A DNA stretch of 64,000 nt from Rhizobium sp. 18055. GTDB taxonomy: Bacteria; Pseudomonadota; Alphaproteobacteria; Rhizobiales; Rhizobiaceae. Shown here in pieces: positions 57,663-64,000 of this stretch. The notes under the pieces are model-generated. The model saw nothing but the letters and a program-made list of their open reading frames with translations, was not told where the DNA came from and made no database searches. The stretch lies in assembly GCF_902706285.1 (NCBI RefSeq), contig NZ_CACSKD010000001.1, forward strand, positions 434,001 to 498,000, given 5' to 3'. Numbering within the stretch: the first letter of the stretch is position 1; each line of letters begins with the position of its first letter. A program made the translations under genes and the position numbers.

Positions 57663-58844
57663 ATGACGTTCGACCCATCCCTCTCCGAGCTCGCCGATGA
57701 AGCCAAGACCTGGCGCCGGACGATCCACCAGTACCCGGAACTGCTGTTCGATCTTCCGAAGACCGCAGCGCTGGTGACGGAAAAGCTTGAGGCTTTCGGT
57801 TGCGACGAAGTCGTCGGCGGCATCGCCAAATCGGGTGTCGTCGCCGTCATCAACGGCACGAGGGGCGCCGGCAAGACCATTGCCCTGCGCTGCGACATGG
57901 ACGCCCTGCCGATGTTGGAGCAGACCAACCTTCCGCATGCCTCAAAGGTCGAGAACATGATGCATGCCTGCGGGCATGACGGCCATACGGCCATGTTGCT
58001 GGCAGCCGCCAAGCACCTCTCGGCGAATAGGGATTTTGCCGGAAAGGTCGTGCTGATATTCCAGCCGGCCGAAGAAGGTGGCGGCGGCAGTCGCGTGATG
58101 ATCGAGGAAGGTGTGCTCGAGCGCTTCGGCATCGAGGAAGTGTATGGCATGCACAACCAGCCGGGGCTCGATGTCGGCTCCTTCGCCATTCGCAGCGGCC
58201 CGATGATGGCGGGCGGCGATCGCTTCGTCGTCACGATCAACGGCAAGGGCGGTCATGCGGCCTATCCGCATCTGTGCCACGACCCGGTGCTCGCCGGCGC
58301 GCAGATGATCGTCGCGCTGCAGTCGATCGCCTCACGCTTCACCAATCCCTTCGATCCCGTCGTCGTCTCGGTCACCTATATCGAGGGTGGCAATGCCAGC
58401 GCGCTCAACGTCATCCCGGCGGCAATCAAGATCGGTGGCACCATTCGAACCATGCTGCCGGAGACCCGCAAGGCTGTCGAGGCGCGCTTCCGCGAGGTTG
58501 TCTCGACCACTGCGAAGCTGATGCAGACCGACGCCGAGCTCGATTGGCGCCCCGGCTATCCCGTAACAGTCAACGACCCTGAAAAGACCAGGGTTGCCGC
58601 TGGTGTTGCGCAATCATTCGCCGGCGCCGACCGCGTCGATAGCGACTGGCCCGCGACGATGGGCTCGGAGGATTTTTCCTATATGCTGGAGAAGCGCCCG
58701 GGCGCATTGATCTGGCTCGGCAACGGCGATACCGCCGACCTTCACAATCCGGCCTATGATTTCAACGATGACGCGATCATCCACGGCCTTCGCTATTGGG
58801 TAACGCTCGTCGACCAGCAACTTAACGGCAAAACGGACGTTTGA
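57663..58844 (+). CDS. M20-family amidohydrolase (hippurate hydrolase-like)
   Basis: Zinc-dependent amidohydrolase of the M20D/Amh group, 393 residues. Metal-binding motifs are ALRCDMDALPM, NMMHACGHDGHTAMLLAAAK and FQPAEEGGGGSRVMIEEG. The dimerisation domain has VVTINGKGGHAAYPH, and the end has TMGSEDFSYMLEKRPGALIW. Family members hydrolyse N-acyl amino acids, hippurate or indole-acetyl amino acids. The ATG at 57663 has GGAG about 7 nt upstream. It is followed 1 bp later by an Ldh-type reductase, suggesting a pathway that frees an amino acid and then reduces or oxidises a keto/imino product. Confidence 0.92.
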   Translation: MTFDPSLSELADEAKTWRRTIHQYPELLFDLPKTAALVTEKLEAFGCDEVVGGIAKSGVVAVINGTRGAGKTIALRCDMDALPMLEQTNLPHASKVENMMHACGHDGHTAMLLAAAKHLSANRDFAGKVVLIFQPAEEGGGGSRVMIEEGVLERFGIEEVYGMHNQPGLDVGSFAIRSGPMMAGGDRFVVTINGKGGHAAYPHLCHDPVLAGAQMIVALQSIASRFTNPFDPVVVSVTYIEGGNASALNVIPAAIKIGGTIRTMLPETRKAVEARFREVVSTTAKLMQTDAELDWRPGYPVTVNDPEKTRVAAGVAQSFAGADRVDSDWPATMGSEDFSYMLEKRPGALIWLGNGDTADLHNPAYDFNDDAIIHGLRYWVTLVDQQLNGKTDV

Positions 58845-58845
58845 A

Positions 58846-59865
58846 ATGGCTGAGGCAACGAAGGTACATCTATCGTTCGACGAACTCGTTTCATTGCTGG
58901 AACAGATCTTTCTGAACAACAACGTCTCCGCAACGAACGCCCGCATCCTGGCGCTGAATTGCGCATCATGCGAGCGGGATGGCTCGTTCAGCCATGGCGT
59001 ATTTCGCGTCCCCGGTTACGTCTCCTCGTTGAAGAGCGGATGGGTGGATGGCGCAGCCGTTCCCGAGGTCGAGGACTGCGGCCCGGCGTTTCTGCGCGTC
59101 AACGCCAACAACGGCTTCACACAACCAGCCTTCCTCGCCGCACGTGATCAGTTGGTCGAGAAGGTGAAGACGAATGGCGTCGCCGTCATGGCCGTTCGCC
59201 GCTCGCATCACTTCAGCGCGCTCTGGCCTGACGTCGAGCCCTTTGCCGATCAGGGCCTCGTGGCACTCAGCGTCGTCAACAGCTTCGCCTGCGTCGTGCC
59301 GCATGGCGGCAAGAAGGCGCTGTTCGGCACCAACCCGGTGGCTTTTGCGGCCCCGCGCGAAGGCGCGCCGCCTTTCGTGTTCGATCAGGCGACGAGCGCC
59401 ATAGCCAACGGCGATGTGCAGATGGCCGCCCGCGAAGGCAAGCAGTTGAAGCCGGGCATGGGCGTCGATCGCGACGGTCAGCCGACCACCGATCCAAAGG
59501 CCATTCTCGACGGCGGCGCGCTGCTGCCGTTCGGTGGCCACAAGGGCAACTCGATTGCACTGATGGTCGAGATCCTTGGGGCGGCACTGACGGGCGGCTA
59601 CTTCTCCTCGGAGTTCGACTGGAGTACGCATGAAGGCGCCCAGACGCCCTATACCGGCCAGATGTTCATCGTCATCGATCCCGAACGCGGCGGCAATGCC
59701 GTGTTCCAGCATCGCGTTGCCGAGATCTGCGACCTGGCACTGGACGCTGGACAGGAGCGCCTTCCGGGCGACCGCAGGCACGTCACCCGAGCACTGGCTG
59801 CCAAAGACGGCATTCCGCTCGATGCAGAAAATCTGGAAAAGCTGAGAACACTGGCTGCTGGCTAA
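58846..59865 (+). CDS. Ldh-family oxidoreductase (malate/lactate or imino-acid reductase)
   Basis: NAD(P)-dependent oxidoreductase of the type 2 malate/L-lactate dehydrogenase family, 339 residues. This fold also includes ureidoglycolate dehydrogenase and delta-1-piperideine/pyrroline-2-carboxylate reductase (DpkA). Motifs are CERDGSFSHGVFRVPGYV, VMAVRRSHHFSALWPDVEPF, GTNPVAFAAPRE and LPFGGHKGNSIALMVEILGA. It is nearly joined to the M20 amidohydrolase gene (1 bp apart). SHHFSALW and LSVVNS are closer to the DpkA group than to malate dehydrogenase in my reading, but this is not decisive. Confidence 0.87.
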   Translation: MAEATKVHLSFDELVSLLEQIFLNNNVSATNARILALNCASCERDGSFSHGVFRVPGYVSSLKSGWVDGAAVPEVEDCGPAFLRVNANNGFTQPAFLAARDQLVEKVKTNGVAVMAVRRSHHFSALWPDVEPFADQGLVALSVVNSFACVVPHGGKKALFGTNPVAFAAPREGAPPFVFDQATSAIANGDVQMAAREGKQLKPGMGVDRDGQPTTDPKAILDGGALLPFGGHKGNSIALMVEILGAALTGGYFSSEFDWSTHEGAQTPYTGQMFIVIDPERGGNAVFQHRVAEICDLALDAGQERLPGDRRHVTRALAAKDGIPLDAENLEKLRTLAAG

Positions 59866-59957
59866 TTTGTTACCGGTTGGGAGATTGCGATAATGACCGC
59901 TCCCCCACAGGCACCGGCTGTTCGGCGCGCATGGCTCTGCGACACCTGGCCGAATGC

Positions 59958-59979
59958 CTCAGCCGCACCGGCGGCTGAG
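59958..59979. terminator. Hairpin between convergent operons
   Basis: CTCAGCCGC (59958-59966) pairs perfectly with GCGGCTGAG (59971-59979) around ACCG, between the Ldh-type gene and the first RutA-like gene. It is a probable shared terminator. Confidence 0.6.
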
Positions 59980-60022
59980 TAGCAATCCTGGCCATTATCG
60001 CGGACGATCTCTCTATCGTCGA

Positions 60023-61144
60023 TTACGCCGCGGTTTTGGCAGCGCTTAGACCGGCATTGCGGGACTTCATCAGCGGCTGGATATGTTCACCGAACTGTTC
60101 GATGCCAACGATGAAATCGTCGAAGGTCATCATGACGCCCTCGATGCCGGGCTGCACGGCGATCACGTCAAGCATTGCGGCCACTTTTTCATAGGAGCCA
60201 ATCAGCTTCAGCATGCCGGTTGGCTCTGCCGTCTCAGGATTTGCCAGCATCGCTGCGGCCCGGCGTGCCATGCCGCCTGCGGTGGAATTTGCTGCCGCGT
60301 TCTTGTCTGCGGCAGACTGGCTGCGCTGCCATTCGATCGCTTCGAGATCCGTACCCTTCTTGTAGTGTTCCCACTTCGCGAAGGCCATCTCGTCGGTGCG
60401 GTCCGCGATGATCATCAGCAGCGTATAGGCGCCGACCTTGCGACCATAGGGCTCCGTCACATCGAGCAGACGCTTGGCGTTGTCACCGGCGCGATCGACA
60501 TTGTTGATGCCGCTGCCTGCACCGACGAAATTATAGTCACAATGTTCGCCGACGAAGCGCATGCCGCTGTCGCTGGCGCCGGCTGCCACGATATCGATAT
60601 GGCCGGAGGGACGCGGCGACAATTTGCAGTCGTCCATCTGGAAGTAGTCGCCCTGGAAATTGGAGACGCCGGTCTCCCACAGATCCTTCATCACGCTCAC
60701 ATACTCGCTGGCATACTGGTAGCGGCGGCTGAAGTGTTCGTCGCCGGGCCAGAGACCCATCTGCTGGTATTCCTTGGGCTGCCAACCGGTGACAATGTTG
60801 ACGCCGAAACGGCCGGGTGCAATCGAATCGATCGTCGAGGCCATGCGGGCGGCCAGCGCCGGCGGCATGGTCAGCAGCGCGATCGAGGCATAGAGCTTGA
60901 TCTTCTGCGTCACCGCGGCGATGCCCGCCATCAGCGTGAAGGCTTCCAGATTGTGCTGCCAGTATTCGCTGGGGCCATTGAAGCCGCGCAGCTTGATCAT
61001 CGCCAGCGCAAAGTCGATCCCGTAATGCTCGGCACGCTGCACGACAGTCTTGTTGAGATCGAACGTCGGATAAGTTTCCGGCGATGTCGTGGAGATCAGC
61101 CAGCCGCGGCTGCCGATCGGAATGAATACACCCATCTTTACCAT
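60023..61144 (-). CDS. RutA-like flavin-dependent monooxygenase (copy 1)
   Basis: Luciferase-like, flavin-dependent oxygenase very similar to RutA, which opens the uracil ring between N3 and C4, 373 residues (RutA about 363). It has VFIPIGSRGWLISTTSP, ALAMIKLRGFNGPSEYWQHN, LEAFTLMAGIAAVT, GRFGVNIVTGWQPKEYQQMG and FSRRYQYASEY. Residues corresponding to RutA Asn134 and Glu143 are Asn116 and Glu125 here, with the same spacing. AAGGGAA lies 6 nt before the ATG. It is the downstream member of a tandem pair and shares an operon with an amidase and an asparaginase. RutB to RutG are not in the window, so the substrate may not be uracil. Confidence 0.9.
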   Translation of the reverse strand: MVKMGVFIPIGSRGWLISTTSPETYPTFDLNKTVVQRAEHYGIDFALAMIKLRGFNGPSEYWQHNLEAFTLMAGIAAVTQKIKLYASIALLTMPPALAARMASTIDSIAPGRFGVNIVTGWQPKEYQQMGLWPGDEHFSRRYQYASEYVSVMKDLWETGVSNFQGDYFQMDDCKLSPRPSGHIDIVAAGASDSGMRFVGEHCDYNFVGAGSGINNVDRAGDNAKRLLDVTEPYGRKVGAYTLLMIIADRTDEMAFAKWEHYKKGTDLEAIEWQRSQSAADKNAAANSTAGGMARRAAAMLANPETAEPTGMLKLIGSYEKVAAMLDVIAVQPGIEGVMMTFDDFIVGIEQFGEHIQPLMKSRNAGLSAAKTAA

Positions 61145-61182
61145 TGCTATTCCCTTTTTTGCTTATCAACTTGGCGGCCGTG

Positions 61183-62283
61183 TCAGGCCGCAGATTTCTC
61201 GGCCATCAGCTCGGGATTGCGGGTCTTCATCAGCGGCTGGATGTGCTCGCCGAATTGCTCGATACCGACGACAAAATCATCGAAGGTCAGCATGATTCCC
61301 TTGAGGCCCGGTGTCGCGGCAATCTCGTCCAGCATGCGGGCGACGTTTTCGTAGGAGCCGATCAGCTTCAGCATGCCTGTCGGCTGCGGGTTCTGGATCT
61401 GGCGCACCAGCGCTGAGGCCGTGGACCCCTCCTTTGCGACGGTGTCCTGGCCTGCCTGGCTTGCCTGCCATTCCAGCGCCTCGATATCCGTGCCTTCCTT
61501 GTAGTGTTCCCACTTGGCGAAGGCCATTTCATCGGTGCGGTCGGCGATCACCATGAGCAGTAGGAAGGCGCCTGTGTCCCGCCCCGTCGCCTTTGCCGCC
61601 GCCTCGACCTTGGCGACCATCGTCCTCGCACCATCGGTCTCGTTCATGTTGCCGCCGGCGCCGATGAAGTTGTAGTCACCATACTCGGCGACGAACTGCA
61701 TGCCGCGCTCGGACTGCCCTGCCCCGACGATCGGGATATGCGCAGAAGGGCGCGGCGAAAGCTTGCAGTCGTCCATCTGGAAGAAGTCACCCTTGAAATC
61801 GGACACGCCCTTGGTCCAGAGGTCGCGCATGACCTGCACATATTCGGAGGCGTAGTCATAGCGACGGGAGAAGTGCTCCGGCGTCAGCTCCAGGCCCATC
61901 TGCTGGTATTCCTTGGGCTGCCAGCCGGTGACCATGTTGATGCCGAAGCGGCCGGGAGCAATGGAATCGATCGTCGACGCCATGCGGGCAATCACCGCCG
62001 GCGGCATTGTCAGCATAGCCACCGATGCGAAGAGCTGGATCTTCTTGGTGACAGCCGCGATCCCCGCCATCAGCGTGAAGGATTCGAGATTGTGCACCCA
62101 GTATTCGCTCGGGCCGTTATAACCGCGCAGCTTGATCATCGACAGAGCGAAGTCGAGACCATAGTGCTCGGCGCGCTGGACGACCGTCCGGTTGAGATCG
62201 AAGCTCGGCATGGTCAGCGGCGAGGTTGTCGAAATAAGCCAACCGCGACTGCCGATGGGAATGAAGACGCCGATTTTTGTCAT
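61183..62283 (-). CDS. RutA-like flavin-dependent monooxygenase (copy 2)
   Basis: Tandem paralogue of the gene at 60023, 366 residues, with the same landmarks: VFIPIGSRGWLISTTSPLTM, ALSMIKLRGYNGPSEYWVHN, GRFGINMVTGWQPKEYQQMG and FSRRYDYASEY. Most differences are in the helical C-terminal third (about 210-330), where the active-site lid and substrate pocket of RutA lie. AGGAA is 7 nt before the ATG. It requires a reduced flavin supplied by a RutF-type reductase, which is not seen here. The 38-bp gap to copy 1 shows co-transcription. Different substrate specificity, or a heteromeric enzyme, are both possible. Confidence 0.9.
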   Translation of the reverse strand: MTKIGVFIPIGSRGWLISTTSPLTMPSFDLNRTVVQRAEHYGLDFALSMIKLRGYNGPSEYWVHNLESFTLMAGIAAVTKKIQLFASVAMLTMPPAVIARMASTIDSIAPGRFGINMVTGWQPKEYQQMGLELTPEHFSRRYDYASEYVQVMRDLWTKGVSDFKGDFFQMDDCKLSPRPSAHIPIVGAGQSERGMQFVAEYGDYNFIGAGGNMNETDGARTMVAKVEAAAKATGRDTGAFLLLMVIADRTDEMAFAKWEHYKEGTDIEALEWQASQAGQDTVAKEGSTASALVRQIQNPQPTGMLKLIGSYENVARMLDEIAATPGLKGIMLTFDDFVVGIEQFGEHIQPLMKTRNPELMAEKSAA

Positions 62284-62437
62284 TGAGCTGTTCCTACCAC
62301 TTGTTGAAAATACCCCAGGGAAGACTTGAACGAGACCACCGCAATGCCAAGCGACGAATTCGAAGCTCGACCTTGAGAAAATCTCATCTGCACCCGATCC
62401 GGCGCCACCGGCATCAATGCGACATGCGCGGTCGCCC

Positions 62438-63739
62438 TCAGGCGGCCTTGCTTTGCTCCGCCATGAACGCCGCGCCGACGAGCTTGGCGCAGGCGATCAC
62501 CTTGCGATCCTGATAGCGGCGAGCGACCAGAGAGAGGCCGACCGGCCGACCATTCGGGCCTGTAAAGCCCGGCACATTGACCACCGGAACCTGCAGCAGC
62601 GTCCACATGGAGTTGAACGAGGCGTCGCCGGTCAGTTCGATGCCCTCAGGCGCCTCGCCGGTCACGCTCGGCGTCAGAATCAGATCGTAGCCAGCTGCAA
62701 TGTCGTCGAAGATCAGCCTGCACTCGTCGGCGAGACGATAGGCGGCCCGCGTTTCGGCGATGCTGTAATCGTCGCGGTTTTCGACGATGGCGCGGAAATC
62801 GTCATGAATATCTGATGTCGCCGCATATTCGTTGAGAAACGCCGCACGCCCCTCTCGCCGCAGGATCTTGCGGTGTGCATCGTGGATCGCCTCGAAGGGT
62901 GGCGGCAGCGCGACCTCGCTGACAACGGCACCAGCGTCTCGCAGACAGGCGATGCCCGACGCCATCGCCGCCTCGGTTGCCGGCATCGCCTTGTGCCAGA
63001 CGGGGGAGCGGCAGACGCCGATGCGCATGCCTGCCAGCCCCCAGGGTGTTGCCTGCTCCAACGCATCAAGCCTGAAGACGTCAGCCAGCAGCGCCAGATC
63101 ATCGGTAGAGCGGGCATAGAGGCCGAGCGTGTCGCATGTGGCGGAGTACATTTTCAGCCCTTCACGGCTGATCGAGTTCCATGTCGGTTTCCAGCCGTAT
63201 ATCCCGCAGAACGAGGCCGGACGGATCGTCGAGCCGCCGGTTTGGGTTCCGAGCGCAATCGTTGCCTGGAAATCGGCCACGGCAGCGGCGGAACCGCTGG
63301 ACGAGCCTCCGGGCGTGCAGTCGAGCGCGATGGGGTTACGGGTCGGGCCGCCGCGATTGGTCGTCGCGAATTCCGTCGTCACCGTCTTGCCGACAATCAG
63401 CGCGCCGGCGGTTCTCAGCATATCGACACAGGCCGCATCCACGCCGGGGCGGCTGTCCCGGTAGCGTGACGTGTTGTGTTGGGTCGGCATGTCCTTGGTG
63501 TTGATGACATCCTTTACCCCGATCGGCACCCCGTGCAGCGGTCCCTTGGTCTCCGCGGCATCGAGCCTTCTCGCCTCGGTCACGATCTGGTCGCGATCGA
63601 ACCAGGCATAGGCCTGAACCTCTTCGCCGCGCGCATCGACGCGTGCGATGATCGCCTTGGCAACATCTGCGACAGCGAGCGTGCCGCTGCGGGTGAGCGA
63701 AGCAAGCGTTGTAGCATCCAATTCATTGGGCTTGGACAT
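62438..63739 (-). CDS. Amidase-signature family hydrolase
   Basis: Amidase of the AS family, 433 residues, with the Ser-cisSer-Lys triad: Lys in LHGVPIGVKDVINTKDMPTQ, cis-Ser in CTPGGSSSGSAAAVA and nucleophile Ser in TQTGGSTIRPASFCGIYGWK. There is no signal peptide. It begins about 18 bp after an asparaginase-like gene and precedes the RutA pair by 154 bp, all on the minus strand. In such a set the amidase could act on the ureidoacrylate- or amide-type product of the RutA-like enzymes, replacing RutB; this is inference. GatA is excluded because no gatB/gatC are nearby and the length is short. Confidence 0.92.
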   Translation of the reverse strand: MSKPNELDATTLASLTRSGTLAVADVAKAIIARVDARGEEVQAYAWFDRDQIVTEARRLDAAETKGPLHGVPIGVKDVINTKDMPTQHNTSRYRDSRPGVDAACVDMLRTAGALIVGKTVTTEFATTNRGGPTRNPIALDCTPGGSSSGSAAAVADFQATIALGTQTGGSTIRPASFCGIYGWKPTWNSISREGLKMYSATCDTLGLYARSTDDLALLADVFRLDALEQATPWGLAGMRIGVCRSPVWHKAMPATEAAMASGIACLRDAGAVVSEVALPPPFEAIHDAHRKILRREGRAAFLNEYAATSDIHDDFRAIVENRDDYSIAETRAAYRLADECRLIFDDIAAGYDLILTPSVTGEAPEGIELTGDASFNSMWTLLQVPVVNVPGFTGPNGRPVGLSLVARRYQDRKVIACAKLVGAAFMAEQSKAA

Positions 63740-63757
63740 CGGTCATTCCTTCATCTG

Positions 63758-64000
63758 TCAGTAAAGGGAGAATATCCGCGCGATGGCGGCCGGATCGTCG
63801 GTGACGGTCAGCGCCAGAGCGAGCAGGATGCGCGCCTTCTGCGGGTTGAGGTTGTCTGCTGTCAGAAAGCCGAGTTCCTCCAGCCGCCTGCCGCGATGAA
63901 CGATGCCGCTTCCGGCGCGGGTGGATTGCATTACGACGACGCCGGCCTTGCGGGCGCGCGTAAGCGCCTCGATCTGGGCGGGCGTTACGAGGCCGGGCGC
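63758..64000 (-). CDS. Asparaginase-like protein, C-terminal part (partial)
   Basis: The last 80 residues of a type I/II L-asparaginase family enzyme; the gene begins beyond the right edge of the window. The visible segment has AGVVVMQSTRAGSGIVHRGR, LEELGFLTADNLNPQKARIL and LALALTVTDDPAAIARIF, matching the conserved end of asparaginases (STRAGSG; LNPxKARI). It releases ammonia from asparagine or a related amide and leads the amidase/RutA-like operon. This frame is not complete, so signal peptide and active-site threonines cannot be judged. Confidence 0.85.
   Translation of the reverse strand, partial: APGLVTPAQIEALTRARKAGVVVMQSTRAGSGIVHRGRRLEELGFLTADNLNPQKARILLALALTVTDDPAAIARIFSLY

Noticed and set aside
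1..64000. tRNA, rRNA, CRISPR, insertion sequence or integrase
   Set aside because: No cloverleaf-like or rRNA-like sequence, no regularly spaced repeats and no transposase or integrase motifs were found by reading.

Overview
The window is GC-rich, densely coded DNA typical of a Rhizobiaceae alphaproteobacterium (Rhizobium, Agrobacterium or Sinorhizobium type). Evidence is the many rhizobial-type families: DUF3422, DUF6894, DUF3008, DUF1328, DUF882, RpoE2/EcfG-type promoter motifs and tandem solute ABC operons. A complete minCDE locus is present. In rhizobia minCDE usually sits on a secondary replicon (a chromid such as pSymB, or the linear chromosome of Agrobacterium), so this is probably chromid sequence. 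No rRNA, tRNA, CRISPR array, transposase, integrase or replication origin was recognised.

Layout. 1-5.9 kb: a LuxR-family solo regulator flanked by two proline iminopeptidase-like hydrolases, one of which heads a peptide-type ABC importer. This is the arrangement of the plant-responsive PipR/OryR/NesR subfamily, and the regulator carries that subfamily's Met and Trp ligand-pocket substitutions. 6-9 kb: an Lrp regulator divergent from a class V (cysteine desulfurase-like) enzyme and a persulfide dioxygenase-like metallohydrolase. 9.4-12.5 kb: a glycine betaine/proline-type importer (proVWX order). 12.5-18.3 kb: small regulators, a TetR gene ending in a 5-bp tandem repeat, minCDE, and a DUF3422 membrane protein. 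18.5-31 kb: an island of small stress-type genes, treYZ (trehalose from glucan), a viral-type topoisomerase IB and a cytochrome c. Several of these start behind GGAAC-N17/18-GTT motifs expected for the EcfG general stress sigma factor.

31.4-41 kb: a MocR-type regulator, then a complete Nit1C operon (MSMEG_0572/Sll0783 protein, nitrilase, radical SAM, GNAT, AIR-synthase-like, glycosyltransferase, MSMEG_0570 protein, flavoprotein) extended by an LnmK-like hot-dog protein. It is preceded by a perfect sigma-54 promoter sequence. Nit1C clusters are tied to nitrogen starvation and cyanide/nitrile nitrogen use, but the biochemistry of most members is unknown. 41-48.5 kb: a peptide/amide ABC importer operon, also behind a sigma-54-like site, with an Asp/Glu-racemase-like protein and an RpiR regulator. 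48.5-52.8 kb: small regulators (ArsR, XRE, a second LuxR) and a DUF882 cell-wall peptidase-like protein.

52.9-57.5 kb: sugar catabolism, with two TIM-barrel isomerase/epimerases, a pyranose-oxidase-like GMC oxidoreductase and a Gfo/Idh/MocA dehydrogenase. This suggests oxidation and cleavage of a 3-keto-glycoside. 57.6-64 kb: nitrogen scavenging, with an M20 amidohydrolase, an Ldh-type reductase, two tandem RutA-like flavin monooxygenases, an amidase and the end of an asparaginase. Overall the second half reads as an accessory nutrient (especially organic nitrogen) scavenging region. All assignments are by reading motifs and recalled family features; no database search was run.
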